A DNA stretch of 64,000 nucleotides from Methylotenera_A sp044222005 (GCA_044222005.1 JBGANY010000004.1:1-64000), one strand, 5' to 3'; positions 1 to 9,343 are shown, numbered from the stretch's first letter. Notes: generated by a model not told the origin, from the letters alone. Numbers and translations: made by a program.

Positions 1-64
1 AGAAAATGGATTTTAACAGGAAAACAAATTGAATAATTATGAGAAAATGCTAGCTTGATAAAAC

Positions 65-140
65 GCCCCCGTAGCTCAGTGGATAGAGCATCCCCCTCCT
101 AAGGGGAGGGCCACACGTTCGATTCGTGTCGGGGGCGCCA
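65..140 (+). tRNA. tRNA-Arg (anticodon CCU)
   Basis: A complete 76-nt cloverleaf with encoded CCA can be folded. The acceptor stem GCCCCCG pairs with CGGGGGC, the D-stem is GCTC/GAGC, the anticodon stem TCCCC/GGGGA encloses loop CTCCTAA (anticodon CCT), and the T-stem ACACG/CGTGT encloses TTCGATT. The CCU anticodon reads the rare AGG arginine codon. Its 3' end lies one base from the stop codon of the convergent uup gene, so the two transcripts face each other with no separate terminator between them. Confidence 0.97.
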
Positions 141-141
141 G

Positions 142-2055
142 TTAGTTTTGTCTGGAATCCAGTTCTTCCCAGCGTGCGAGGTGGATTTCGAGTAGGGTCT
201 CAATTTCAATCAACCGTGCTTGTAATGTTTTTACTTTTTCAGGTTGCGTTTTATAAAGTTCGCCATCAGCAAGTTGTGTATGAATATTGGCTTGTTCGGC
301 TTCAAGCTGTTCAATTCTGGCTGGAATTTCATCTAGCTCTTTTTGCTCTTTAAAGCTTAATTTTGTTGGTTTATTGGCTTTTTCAATATCTGATTTAGAT
401 GCTCCAGAAGGCCCATGGATATTGGCTTGCGGGGTAGGTGTTTTTTGCTTTTGTTGCGTGGAGAAGCGTTGCCAGTCATCATAGCCGCCGCCAAATTCGG
501 TGAGTACGCCGTTGCCTTCAAACGCAATCACTTGCGTGACGGTGTTCTCTAAAAACGCTCTGTCGTGGCTGACTAAAAACAGCGTGCCAGAAAATTCCTG
601 CAGCAAGCTTTCTAACAGTTCCAGCGTGTCGATATCCAGGTCATTCGTCGGCTCGTCTAGCACCAGCACATTGGCAGGGCGGGCAAACAGGCGTGCTAAT
701 AGCAGGCGGTTACGCTCGCCGCCGGAGAGTGATTTGACAGGTGAGCGCGAACGTTGCGGCGGAAACAAAAAGTCCTCCAGATAACTAATCACATGTTTGC
801 GCTCGTTGCCGATTTCGACGAAATCAGAACCCGGGCTAATGGTGTCGGCCAATGTCGCTTCTTCATCTAATTGCTCGCGCATCTGGTCAAAATAGGCCAC
901 ATTGATTTTTGTTCCTCGCGTGATTTTGCCGCTGTCAGGCTCAATGTCGCCAAGAATGAGTTTGAGCAGGGTGGTTTTGCCGATGCCGTTTGGCCCGAGC
1001 AGGCCGATTTTGTCACCGCGCAAGATACGTGTGCTGAAATTTTTAATCAGCACTTTATCGCCATAAGCCTTGCTTACGTTTTCCAGCTCTGCAACCAGTT
1101 TGCCGCTGCGTTCGCCCGCATCCAGATTGAGTTTGACGTTGCCTTGGCGCTCACGCCTTGCGGCACGCTCTAAGCGTAAGGCTTCTAATCGGCGCACGCG
1201 GCCTTCGTTACGGGTGCGGCGCGCTTTGATGCCCTGGCGAATCCATACTTCCTCTTGCGCCAACACCTTATCAAACTTGGCTGCGTGCGTTTCTTCCACA
1301 GCTATAAGTTCTTCTTTTTTAGTTTGATATTGCGTAAAGTTGCCCACAAAATCAGTCAGTTTCCCACGATCCAGTTCGGTAATGCGCGTGGCGAGTTTGT
1401 CCAAAAAGCGTCTGTCATGCGTGATAAATAGCACACTGCCGTTAAAACCCGATAATAAGTCTTCTAGCCACTCAATGGCTTCTAAATCCAGGTGGTTAGT
1501 CGGTTCATCCAGTAATAGCACTTCTGGCCTCGCTACCAGTGCACGCCCAAGCGCCACGCGCTTACGCCAGCCACCGGAGAGTGTAGAAACTAGCGCATCC
1601 GCATCCAGTTTCAAGCGACTTAACACGGTTTCCACACGTGATTGTGCCGCCCAGCCATTTTGCGCATCCAGATCGTGCTGCAAGTGCTGCATTTTGGTCA
1701 TCAGTGCATCAATATCTGCGTTTGGCATGCCCATGTCATGCGTTACCTGGTGATAGTCAATAATAGTTTGCTGTAGCGCACCTAAACCCTCTGCCACCGC
1801 TTCAAACACGGTGTGTGTCGTGTCAAGTTCGGGCTCTTGCGGTACATACACCACACGCACATTCGATGCACGCCATACCGTGCCTTCATCCAGCTTAATC
1901 GTGCCTGCGATGGCTTTAAGCAAGCTGGATTTGCCCGCACCATTGCGCCCAATCAATCCGACACGCTCGCCAGCATCCAGTTGAAAAGAAGCGTGATCGA
2001 GCAGGGCGTGGTGCCCAAAGGCAAGGCAGGCGTTATCCAGGGTGATGTAAGGCAT
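142..2055 (-). CDS. uup: ABC-F family ATPase Uup
   Basis: This is a cytosolic ABC-F protein of 637 residues with two ATP-binding cassettes and no membrane segments. ABC-F proteins act on ribosomes, and Uup is linked to precise transposon excision and branched-DNA handling. The first Walker A is GRNGAGKS at residues 36-43, followed by signature LSGGWRKRVALG and Walker B LLLDEPTNHLD. The second cassette has GPNGIGKT, LSGGERNRLLLARL and VLVLDEPTNDLD. The C-terminal 80 or so residues are the charged coiled-coil DNA-binding domain typical of Uup. It lies 16 bp downstream of rep on the same strand, a likely operon of two DNA-repair functions. The linker before the C-terminal domain contains the peptide QANIHGPSGAS, which is encoded by a copy of a dispersed repeat (399-446). 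The start ATG gives the usual family N-terminus. Confidence 0.93.
   Translation of the reverse strand: MPYITLDNACLAFGHHALLDHASFQLDAGERVGLIGRNGAGKSSLLKAIAGTIKLDEGTVWRASNVRVVYVPQEPELDTTHTVFEAVAEGLGALQQTIIDYHQVTHDMGMPNADIDALMTKMQHLQHDLDAQNGWAAQSRVETVLSRLKLDADALVSTLSGGWRKRVALGRALVARPEVLLLDEPTNHLDLEAIEWLEDLLSGFNGSVLFITHDRRFLDKLATRITELDRGKLTDFVGNFTQYQTKKEELIAVEETHAAKFDKVLAQEEVWIRQGIKARRTRNEGRVRRLEALRLERAARRERQGNVKLNLDAGERSGKLVAELENVSKAYGDKVLIKNFSTRILRGDKIGLLGPNGIGKTTLLKLILGDIEPDSGKITRGTKINVAYFDQMREQLDEEATLADTISPGSDFVEIGNERKHVISYLEDFLFPPQRSRSPVKSLSGGERNRLLLARLFARPANVLVLDEPTNDLDIDTLELLESLLQEFSGTLFLVSHDRAFLENTVTQVIAFEGNGVLTEFGGGYDDWQRFSTQQKQKTPTPQANIHGPSGASKSDIEKANKPTKLSFKEQKELDEIPARIEQLEAEQANIHTQLADGELYKTQPEKVKTLQARLIEIETLLEIHLARWEELDSRQN
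399..446. repeat. Dispersed hairpin repeat, copy B (inside uup)
   Basis: The sequence ATGCTCCAGAAGGCCCATGG and the following ATATTGGCTTGCGGGGTAGG match copy A (24641-24686) at about 35 of 41 aligned bases by hand. This copy lies within the uup reading frame. On the coding strand it gives the peptide QANIHGPSGAS in the variable linker before the coiled coil, so it is tolerated in frame. Its core reads CCAATATCCATGGG on the minus strand, one change from the AATATCCATGCG core of the other copies. The inverted arms are weaker here than in the intergenic copies. Confidence 0.6.
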
Positions 2056-2071
2056 GGTTGAATATTACTCT

Positions 2072-4087
2072 CTATTTATTTGCTAACATGGCGCGAATAT
2101 TGGCCATTTTCGATTTGCCGAATTCTTTGCTTTCTATCGGGTCATTAAACGGGTTGCCAAAATGCCGCACATCGTCCTTGGGTAATTCCGCGATAAACCG
2201 GCTGGGTTCGCACATTTCCATCTCACCTGCCCGTTTGCGTTTTTTGCACCAGGATATGTTGAGGGATTTTTGTGCACGCGTAATGCCTACGTACATCAGG
2301 CGGCGTTCTTCTTCGATACGATCGGCATCAACAGATTCGCGATGCGGCAGAATGCCTTCTTCCACGCCGATTAAAAACACATGCCCAAACTCCAGGCCTT
2401 TGGCAGCGTGCAGCGTAGAGAGTTTCACTGCATCCGGCTCGCCATCTTCTCGGCCTTCCAGCATGCTCATGAGCGACACCATCTGCGTCAGTTCGAGCAG
2501 GTTTTTAGCTTCCGCTTCGTTGCCATAGTCGGTATTTGCTTCACCTTTTTTAGTGAGCCAGGCAATAAACTCGAGCACATTCGCCCATTTGACCTCGGCT
2601 GCGCGTGGTTCCTCGCTGTCATATAAAAAGGCTTCGTATTGAATGGTGGCGAGCAAGTCATTCAGCACGTCACCAGCCGAATCGCGCACGGCGCGTGCCT
2701 GCAGCTTATTGATGTACTGGCAAAAATTCAACAAATCGTCTAATTGCTTGTTACCAATTTCGCTTTGAAAACCTTGCTCAAATGCAGCTGCAAACAACGA
2801 CATTTTGTGTGCGCTGGCATACTCGCCCAGTCGTTCTAATGTAGTGTTGCCGATGCCTTTTTTGGGCGTAGTCGCCGCGCGGATAAAGGCAGGGTCGTCA
2901 TCCTCATTGGCAATCAGCCGTAAATAACTGACCAGATCTTTAATCTCGGCTTTATCAAAAAAAGATTGCCCGCCAGAGATGGTGTAGGGAATCTTATGGT
3001 TGCGTAATTGCTGCTCAAAAATGCGTGCCTGATGGTTGCCGCGGTATAAAATCGCATAATCCAGAAACCTGGTGCGGTTTTCAAATTTATGCGCCTGCAG
3101 TTTCATGATGACAGATTCGGCCTCGTGTTCTTCGCTCATGGTGGCCGAAACCTGAATCAAATCGCCGGTGCCAAGCTCGCTCCACAGTTTCTTTTCAAAC
3201 AGTTTAGGGTTGTTAGAGATCACCTGGTTGGCAGCCCGAAGAATGCGCACCGTAGAGCGGTAATTTTGCTCTAATTTGATGACTTTAAGTTTGCTGAAGT
3301 CTTCGGTAAGCTGGCGCAGATTTTCCACATCCGCGCCGCGCCAGCCGTAAATGGCCTGGTCGTCGTCACCCACCGCGGTAAACTGGCCACGCAAGCCGGT
3401 GAGCATTTTCACCAGTTTGTATTGGCACGCGTTGGTGTCCTGGTATTCGTCTATCAGCAGATATTGCAGTTTGCGTTGCCATTTATTGAGTGCGCTTTCG
3501 TGCTGCTCAAATAATTCAACTGGCAGTTTAATCAAATCATCAAAATCTACCGCCTGATAGGCTTTGAGCGTTTGTTGATACAGTTGATATACCTTGGCGG
3601 CCGCGTGCGTTAGTTCTTCGTCTGCCATGGCTTTGGCTTGATCAGGGCTGATAAAGGCATTCTTCCAAGCAGAAATCTGATATTGCGTTTTGCGTAATAG
3701 CTGCTTGTCGGTAGTGGCCAAAATGTCGGCCACTATCTTAAAGCTATCGGATGAATCCAAAATGGAGAACTGTGGTTTGTAGCCTAGTAACGCAGCTTCG
3801 GCACGCAGCATCTGCAGGCCAAGCGAGTGGAAAGTCGCGATCGTCAGACCTTTCGTACTTTTACCCTGCATCAGTTTGCTCACGCGCTCCTGCATCTCAC
3901 GCGCGGCCTTATTGGTAAAGGTAATCGCGGCGATTTCTTTGGGAGAGTAGCCTGCCTCGTCAATTAAATAGCTGATTTTCTGCGTGATGACGCGTGTTTT
4001 ACCGCTGCCCGCGCCAGCGAGCACCAGCAATGGGCCATCGAGATACTTGACTGCTTCGCGCTGGGGTGAATTGAGGCTGTTTAACAT
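2072..4087 (-). CDS. rep: ATP-dependent DNA helicase Rep
   Basis: This superfamily 1A 3'-5' DNA helicase helps replication forks move through protein blocks. At 671 residues it matches the usual Rep length. The Q-motif region LNSPQREAV is followed by Walker A AGAGSGKT (24-31), then TFTNKAAREM (motif Ia), LLIDEYQDTN (motif II), GDDDQAIYGWRGA (motif III), LEQNYRST (motif IV), LSTLHAAKGLEF (motif V) and EERRLMYVGITRA (motif VI). The N-terminal wording is much closer to Rep than to UvrD or PcrA. It is the first gene of a rep-uup pair and is divergent from the diguanylate cyclase at 4257, with 169 bp of shared promoter region. Confidence 0.95.
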   Translation of the reverse strand: MLNSLNSPQREAVKYLDGPLLVLAGAGSGKTRVITQKISYLIDEAGYSPKEIAAITFTNKAAREMQERVSKLMQGKSTKGLTIATFHSLGLQMLRAEAALLGYKPQFSILDSSDSFKIVADILATTDKQLLRKTQYQISAWKNAFISPDQAKAMADEELTHAAAKVYQLYQQTLKAYQAVDFDDLIKLPVELFEQHESALNKWQRKLQYLLIDEYQDTNACQYKLVKMLTGLRGQFTAVGDDDQAIYGWRGADVENLRQLTEDFSKLKVIKLEQNYRSTVRILRAANQVISNNPKLFEKKLWSELGTGDLIQVSATMSEEHEAESVIMKLQAHKFENRTRFLDYAILYRGNHQARIFEQQLRNHKIPYTISGGQSFFDKAEIKDLVSYLRLIANEDDDPAFIRAATTPKKGIGNTTLERLGEYASAHKMSLFAAAFEQGFQSEIGNKQLDDLLNFCQYINKLQARAVRDSAGDVLNDLLATIQYEAFLYDSEEPRAAEVKWANVLEFIAWLTKKGEANTDYGNEAEAKNLLELTQMVSLMSMLEGREDGEPDAVKLSTLHAAKGLEFGHVFLIGVEEGILPHRESVDADRIEEERRLMYVGITRAQKSLNISWCKKRKRAGEMEMCEPSRFIAELPKDDVRHFGNPFNDPIESKEFGKSKMANIRAMLANK

Positions 4088-4256
4088 GTTTTTTGAGCGG
4101 ACTTTTAAAAGAACCTGGCACGATATTCTGACAGGCTGACTATTTGCGAACTAAGCGTTTATAGTATGATTGTACCTGCTTAATAAAAACTAACGCCTAT
4201 AGTTTCTCAATTTTAAGCTAAAAAATATTCCTATTAATCTTCGGTAGCCGTCTGCA

Positions 4257-5444
4257 ATGCCAAAATTTGATTTAAAAACGATTGTTTTCATGTCAATGCT
4301 GCTGACCTTCATGCTTTCCATGCTGTTGGCGATCACTCGTAAACATCACAAAAAAGTGCATGGGCCTGGCTACTGGGCGGTAGGCAATCTGGTGATTGGC
4401 TTGGGCATGGTGCTGGTGTTGATGCAGTTGGATGCGCCGAAGCGGGTTTTTTTGCCGGGCATGGCCTTGATTGGCGCAGGTTTAAGCTTGTATATCAATG
4501 GCATACAGGCATTTATCGGAAAAATACCGAACCATCGTATTCCTGTGGCTGTGTTTTTTCTGCTGATGACGATTGATGCCTATTTTATGCTCAATGGAAG
4601 CGACATCCGCATGGCGGTGATACTGGGCGCGATTATCTTCGCGGCAATTTATCTATATTGCGCGCGGCTTACGTTTTCACGTGACGAAGGCATTGTAGGC
4701 AATTTGTACTGGATAACCTCAAGCCTATATCTGCTGATGGCGCTATTGATGCTGTGCCGCGCGGTTTATGCCTCGTGGGTAGAGGTGGCGGTATTTGATT
4801 CTTTTGCCGCCTGGCCGGTGAATGCCTATACCTTCATGCTGGGCGCGGTTTCGCAGTTTTTTATCTCCAGCCTGTTTGTGCTGATGCTCAGCTATAAACT
4901 GAGTCAGAACCTGGAGTCGATTGCGACAATTGACAGCCTTACCGGCGTGCTGAATCGCCGCGGCCTGGAGGAAGCCGCCTTGAAAATGCAGGACATTTGC
5001 AAACGCATTAATCTGAGCATGGCGGTGTTGCTGATCGATATTGACCATTTTAAAAAAGTGAATGATCAATACGGGCACTTGTGCGGTGATGATGTGTTAA
5101 GGCATCTGGCCAAGGAGATTGCGGGGGTGCTGCGTTCCAGCGATGTGCTTGGCCGCTATGGGGGCGAGGAATTTTGTGTATTTCTGCCGAATACTACAGA
5201 AGGCGATGCAGTCGGGCTGGCTGAACGCATCCGCACGAGGATTGAAGCAAGCCCGTTAAAAATGAACCGAGCAAGCATTAAAACCACCGTCAGCATCGGC
5301 GTAGCGGATTCAGTGCGCGCTGGTTATGATTTTAAAGGCCTGGTAGCCACTGCGGATAGCGCCATGTATGCCGCGAAAAACAGCGGTCGGAATCGCGTGA
5401 TGAGTTACACGCAGATTACGCGCGACACCAGGCAATCTTCATAA
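4257..5444 (+). CDS. Membrane-bound diguanylate cyclase (GGDEF)
   Basis: This 395-residue protein makes the second messenger c-di-GMP from two GTP. The N-terminal half (about residues 8-225) has around seven hydrophobic segments, for example TIVFMSMLLTFMLSMLLAI and YTFMLGAVSQFFISSLFVLM, forming a 7TM-type sensor of unknown ligand. The C-terminal GGDEF domain has an intact active site GGEEF (302-306). An inhibitory I-site RSSD (293-296) lies exactly five residues upstream, so product feedback inhibition is expected. There is no EAL domain. It is followed after 73 bp by a cyclase-like membrane protein on the same strand, suggesting co-transcription of two nucleotide-signalling proteins. Confidence 0.93.
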   Translation: MPKFDLKTIVFMSMLLTFMLSMLLAITRKHHKKVHGPGYWAVGNLVIGLGMVLVLMQLDAPKRVFLPGMALIGAGLSLYINGIQAFIGKIPNHRIPVAVFFLLMTIDAYFMLNGSDIRMAVILGAIIFAAIYLYCARLTFSRDEGIVGNLYWITSSLYLLMALLMLCRAVYASWVEVAVFDSFAAWPVNAYTFMLGAVSQFFISSLFVLMLSYKLSQNLESIATIDSLTGVLNRRGLEEAALKMQDICKRINLSMAVLLIDIDHFKKVNDQYGHLCGDDVLRHLAKEIAGVLRSSDVLGRYGGEEFCVFLPNTTEGDAVGLAERIRTRIEASPLKMNRASIKTTVSIGVADSVRAGYDFKGLVATADSAMYAAKNSGRNRVMSYTQITRDTRQSS

Positions 5445-5517
5445 TACAATCTAATTAAATTGTCCGGACGGATTAACATTTTCATCGATAGTTAAAACGT
5501 TTATTTGAAAGCCAAGT

Positions 5518-6609
5518 ATGAATGACAGAACCAATAAAACTTCTATTTGCAGCATTGTTTCTTTAGACATTGTCGATTTTTCAAAAAAAACAGACGCGGA
5601 ACAAATAGAAATCAGAAACCAGCTGAATGATTTAATTAATCATGCCGTGGTTGATATTGCACAAGATGACCGCACAATCTTGGATACGAGTGACGGCACG
5701 GCGATTGCCTGCAACGGTGCATTAGAAGACGCGCTGGAAGACGCATTGTTTATCTCGCTCACTATTCGTGATGAAATATTAAAAAACAATTCAAATAGCT
5801 CGGCTCCTCTATATGTGCGCTTTGGCATTAATTTGGGCCCGGTGCGTGTGTCCAACGGCAATAATAATCAGCCAAATATACTGGGTGAAGGTCTTGATGA
5901 GGCGCAGCGGATTATGAGCTTTGCTAAACCGAACCAGATTCTGGTTTCACGTGCGTATTACGAAGTTGCTTCCAAGCTATCGCAGGAAATCTCACAAATG
6001 TTCGAGTATAACGATATGCATGCGCATGAACATGAGGTTTACTCGGTACGTGTACTTAAAGACCAATTAGTGGAAGATGCGCCTGTAACCATTGCAGCAG
6101 ACGATTCACAGTCAGGTAATTGGCAATCCATCGCAGGCAAAATTAATTTTAAATATACAGTTCTAAGCTTGATGGTGCTTGCAGGACTTGTTGTTTTGGC
6201 CAAATTGGCATCTACCCCAACTGAACCGACTATTGTATTAGAGAAACCGGCAGTGGCAGAAACGCCCGCGTCAACTCCATCCACAACAATAGCCAAGCCA
6301 GCCAATGAGGGTTTATTGCCAACTGAAACAGTTGAAACTGTTCCACCAAAAGTGGAGCCGGTTAAGGCCAATACTGTTCAGAAAAAAACCAATAATAAAA
6401 CCGGAAAAAAAACTGAAACGCCGACAAATGTGGTAACTAAGGCAGAAGAGTCAAGCGGGGAAAAAGCTACTGAGAAACCTGCAGGAACTAAAGCCGAAAA
6501 TAAATCAGACAAAGAAAAATCAGGCTGGAAAACTTTCACTGAGAGTATCAAACAAGGCTCGGAACGTAAATGCTCACAGGGGGAGATTGCACTGGGGCAG
6601 TGCCGCTAA
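5518..6609 (+). CDS. Class III adenylate/guanylate cyclase-like membrane protein
   Basis: Residues 10-180 resemble a class III nucleotide cyclase homology domain. SLDIVDFS carries a metal-type Asp (D17), and LDTSDGTA carries a second Asp (D59). GEGLDEAQRI stands where catalytic cyclases have the Asn...Arg transition-state pair, with the Asn replaced by Asp. One membrane helix follows at about 211-231 (VLSLMVLAGLVVLA). After it comes a Pro/Thr/Lys-rich segment, presumably periplasmic, ending in the two-cysteine tail KCSQGEIALGQCR. Cytosolic cyclase activity is possible but not certain, because the key Asn is altered. The stop codon overlaps that of the convergent ylqF-like gene by two bases. 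Confidence 0.75.
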   Translation: MNDRTNKTSICSIVSLDIVDFSKKTDAEQIEIRNQLNDLINHAVVDIAQDDRTILDTSDGTAIACNGALEDALEDALFISLTIRDEILKNNSNSSAPLYVRFGINLGPVRVSNGNNNQPNILGEGLDEAQRIMSFAKPNQILVSRAYYEVASKLSQEISQMFEYNDMHAHEHEVYSVRVLKDQLVEDAPVTIAADDSQSGNWQSIAGKINFKYTVLSLMVLAGLVVLAKLASTPTEPTIVLEKPAVAETPASTPSTTIAKPANEGLLPTETVETVPPKVEPVKANTVQKKTNNKTGKKTETPTNVVTKAEESSGEKATEKPAGTKAENKSDKEKSGWKTFTESIKQGSERKCSQGEIALGQCR

Positions 6610-7508
6610 CTATCTATTTGGCTGTTTCCAGCAGGTTCGCCGGCGATCATGGCTGCTCTGGAGCTTGGGCTTTCTAGACTCATGCGGCCGATTGCGCCGC
6701 TACGGTAATCAGTCAAAAAAGCCACCGCGGTTTTTTCTGTATCCCATAATCCGTCATGGCGCTTGTAACTACGGCGTTTGGCGATGGCTTCGAGTAAATC
6801 CACGCCATCCATCTTGCTAACATCCAGCTTCATGGCATCCAGCTTGTAACGCACATTCAGCAGGATGGGGTAGGTTTTAAGCAGGTTGTCGGCTAAAAAC
6901 AGCGCTACATCCTCATCAATCACCGCGTTGCGGCCAATGGCATGGCTGGCCGCCAGCATGTAGCCATCGCTTTCATATTCAATCTTGGGCCACATCATGC
7001 CTGGTGTATCGGTAATGCTCATGGTGTCGCTTAAATCAAAGCGCTGCTGGCTCTTGGTCACTGCTGGCTCATCGCCCACTTTTGCAACACGGCGATTCAA
7101 TAGCGCATTCATGAGTGTTGATTTGCCTACGTTAGGAATGCCCATAATCATCATCCGTAACGGTTTTAAGTGCGTGCCACGGTGTGGCGCAAGGCTTAAG
7201 CATAGTTTAGGGATTTTGTTCGCATCCCCTGGCTTTTTGCATGAAAGTGCAACCGCTTTGGTGTTGGGCTGCGCATTAAAATAGTTGAGCCAATCCTGCG
7301 TTACTTTTGGGTCGGCCAAATCCGCTTTGTTGAGTATTTTGAGCTGCGGACGCTGACGAAACAGGCGCATTTCGTCAATGATGGGGTTATGGCTGGCAGC
7401 GGGTATGCGCGCATCCAGCACCTCAATGACAACGTCGGTAAACTCCATGGTTTCTTCCGCTTTTTTGCGGGCTTGGGTCATATGACCCGGATACCACTGG
7501 ATACTCAT
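6606..7508 (-). CDS. ylqF: YlqF/RbgA-family circularly permuted GTPase
   Basis: This ribosome-assembly GTPase acts in late maturation of the 50S subunit. G motifs appear in permuted order: G4 LNKAD near residue 60, then G1 GIPNVGKST, then G3 DTPG. The typical N-terminus MSIQWYPGHM is present, and the start is placed at the ATG giving it (7508) because an upstream TTG at 7523 only adds MSAYI. At about 300 residues the length is normal. The C-terminal domain that follows the GTPase fold is complete, ending in a short tail. It is convergent with the cyclase-like gene, with overlapping stop codons. Confidence 0.9.
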   Translation of the reverse strand: MSIQWYPGHMTQARKKAEETMEFTDVVIEVLDARIPAASHNPIIDEMRLFRQRPQLKILNKADLADPKVTQDWLNYFNAQPNTKAVALSCKKPGDANKIPKLCLSLAPHRGTHLKPLRMMIMGIPNVGKSTLMNALLNRRVAKVGDEPAVTKSQQRFDLSDTMSITDTPGMMWPKIEYESDGYMLAASHAIGRNAVIDEDVALFLADNLLKTYPILLNVRYKLDAMKLDVSKMDGVDLLEAIAKRRSYKRHDGLWDTEKTAVAFLTDYRSGAIGRMSLESPSSRAAMIAGEPAGNSQIDS

Positions 7509-7580
7509 AATGTAAGCACTCAAATAAACTTTCGCTATTTTACATGGCTTATGTGGACAGAACCTAAGTTAAAATAAACG

Positions 7581-8405
7581 ATGACATTAATTCCTGAAAT
7601 TAAACCCAATCAATCTTTCGAGTTGCTTAAGGCGCTACATATCCTCACGCGCGAAGGCAAGCTGAATCAGGACAGTCGCCGTAAGCTCAAGCAGGTGCAT
7701 CACCTGGTGAATTTTATTGAGCCGCTTTTTAACGAGGTGTTGGCGCACAATCCAAATCCGGTGCTGGTCGATCACGGTGCGGGAAAATCGTACTTAGGCT
7801 TTATTTTGTATGATTTATTACTCAAACAATTGAATGCCGGTGAAGTGATTGGCATCGAAACGCGTGCTGAGTTGGTGGAAAAATCAAGGGATCTGGCGCG
7901 GCACTTAGGGTTTGCGCGCATGCGGTTTGAACATTTAACGGTTGAAGAATCCATTACCTCAAGTACGCTGTCAAGCTTCGTGGATATTGTCACAGCGCTG
8001 CATGCCTGTAACACCGCGACGGATGACGCCATCCAATTTGGCCTAAAAAAGCATGCTAAATACATCGTGCTGGTGCCATGCTGCCAGGCGGAAGTGGCAG
8101 AGGTGCTACGTAAGCATAAAAATGAAAGTTTTGGCAAAACGCCTTTAAGCGAAATTTGGCGCCACCCGATTCATACCCGCGAATTTGGCAGCCAGATCAC
8201 CAACGTATTGCGCTGCTTGCAATTGGAAGCGGCAGGGTATAGCGTCACAGTGACCGAACTGGTGGGTTGGGAGCATTCGATGAAAAACGAACTGATCATC
8301 GCCAAATATACGGGTCAGCCACGCAAGAATGCACGGACGAGGCTGGAAGCTATTTTGCAAGAATTCAATTTAGAAGATTTGCAACAACGGTTTGTTAATT
8401 GTTAA
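7581..8405 (+). CDS. SAM-dependent methyltransferase (Methyltransf_32-like)
   Basis: This 274-residue protein has a Rossmann methyltransferase core. The SAM-binding motif I is VLVDHGAGKSYLGF at about residue 55, followed by VIGIETRAELVEKS as the acidic-ribose-binding strand. LHACNTATDDAI and VLVPCCQAEV complete the pattern seen in the Methyltransf_32 family, which contains putative RNA or protein methyltransferases. The substrate cannot be told from sequence. The gene is divergent from ylqF, with 72 bp between starts, and is followed by an intergenic region before the secreted-protein cluster. No truncation is seen. Confidence 0.8.
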   Translation: MTLIPEIKPNQSFELLKALHILTREGKLNQDSRRKLKQVHHLVNFIEPLFNEVLAHNPNPVLVDHGAGKSYLGFILYDLLLKQLNAGEVIGIETRAELVEKSRDLARHLGFARMRFEHLTVEESITSSTLSSFVDIVTALHACNTATDDAIQFGLKKHAKYIVLVPCCQAEVAEVLRKHKNESFGKTPLSEIWRHPIHTREFGSQITNVLRCLQLEAAGYSVTVTELVGWEHSMKNELIIAKYTGQPRKNARTRLEAILQEFNLEDLQQRFVNC

Positions 8406-8548
8406 GTCCTGAGAGGTTTTAGCCATATCTTAAGTACGGTAGACAAGGCAAACAAAAGGTGTAACATAATCTCAATAAACTCATTAATCTTTTGATGTTG
8501 TATTTTAGATTACCTTGACGATAAGTAGCTTTTGATAAGGGGACTTAT

Positions 8549-9343
8549 ATGAAGCTAAAAAAACTACCTGTAAACGAGAATGGCATGACAAGCGTCAAAA
8601 GAACCTCGCGCTCTGCCGCCGCCTCGGTCTTGGTGCTGGCACTATTCAGCTTATCTGCTTTCGCCGACTGCGTGGAATACAGCGAGAAGCGTGCCAAGCA
8701 GGCAGCGCAAGCAATGGCCAAGAGCCCTCCGAAGTTTTCTGATCTGGGGCTCCCTGAGCTTGCTGGCCTCACGATCGATGCCGCCAAGTCATCAAGCGAT
8801 CCCAAATGCGATTCGCCAGAGAAGCGTACTATTTACTTCTATAAAACCAATTTATCACGATTGGAATTCTACAAGGCAATCTTTCCGTACATGAAGCCGT
8901 GGCGCACCTGGACGAGTCCCTCGGGCGGGGATTCACACGATTTCTATCTATCTTCCGGAACCAGGGTGCAGATACGCTGCTCAGGAAACTGCAAGGCCGA
9001 TGATTACAATACGCCAGGAAAGATTGACGAAATTTTGGTCAATCGACGCGAAATGAAAGACCAGTTAATCACGGGCGGGCCGGGCTGGAATTGGACTCCA
9101 GAGGACTTGGCCAAAGGGAGCGGCCAACCTGCGGCAGGGCGTGCGGACAGGGAAAGGCCAACATCTTCCGCGGCCGCAGGGGTGCCTACTGGCGGGAGTA
9201 GTAACACCTCTAGTCAGAGCTCCGTTGATAACAATCAATCAAGTAGCAATACGTCAAGCAGCAGTAGCACCGAGAAAGCTCCCGATACTGTGGATGACGC
9301 ACTCAACAAAGCCAAGAAATTGAAGGATTTAATCAGGTTTTGA
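8549..9343 (+). CDS. Secreted protein of unknown function (first of tandem pair)
   Basis: I do not recognise this family. The 264-residue product has a long N-terminal signal peptide: basic MKLKK start, hydrophobic core VLVLALFSLSAFA, and likely cleavage after AFA. The mature part has four cysteines (DCVEY, PKCDS, IRCSGNC) that could form two disulfides in the periplasm. A Ser/Asn/Thr-rich low-complexity linker (about residues 205-245) follows. The last 15 residues, DALNKAKKLKDLIRF, closely match the tail of the next gene (DKAKKLKDVFGF). A strong RBS (AAGGGGA) lies 6 bp before the ATG. The gene is separated by 77 bp from its partner and probably heads an operon with the D,D-peptidase and GT-C protein. 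Confidence 0.7.
   Translation: MKLKKLPVNENGMTSVKRTSRSAAASVLVLALFSLSAFADCVEYSEKRAKQAAQAMAKSPPKFSDLGLPELAGLTIDAAKSSSDPKCDSPEKRTIYFYKTNLSRLEFYKAIFPYMKPWRTWTSPSGGDSHDFYLSSGTRVQIRCSGNCKADDYNTPGKIDEILVNRREMKDQLITGGPGWNWTPEDLAKGSGQPAAGRADRERPTSSAAAGVPTGGSSNTSSQSSVDNNQSSSNTSSSSSTEKAPDTVDDALNKAKKLKDLIRF

Noticed and set aside
255..290. A second QANIH peptide in uup, encoded by ATGAATATTGGCTTGTTCGG-like sequence resembling the dispersed repeat.
   Set aside because: It lies in the coiled-coil domain where an ordinary Uup sequence (EQANIHTQLADG) is expected, the flanks do not match, and there are no arms; probably coincidence.
7509..7523. Upstream TTG start for the ylqF-type GTPase.
   Set aside because: It only adds MSAYI before the conserved MSIQWYPGHM start.
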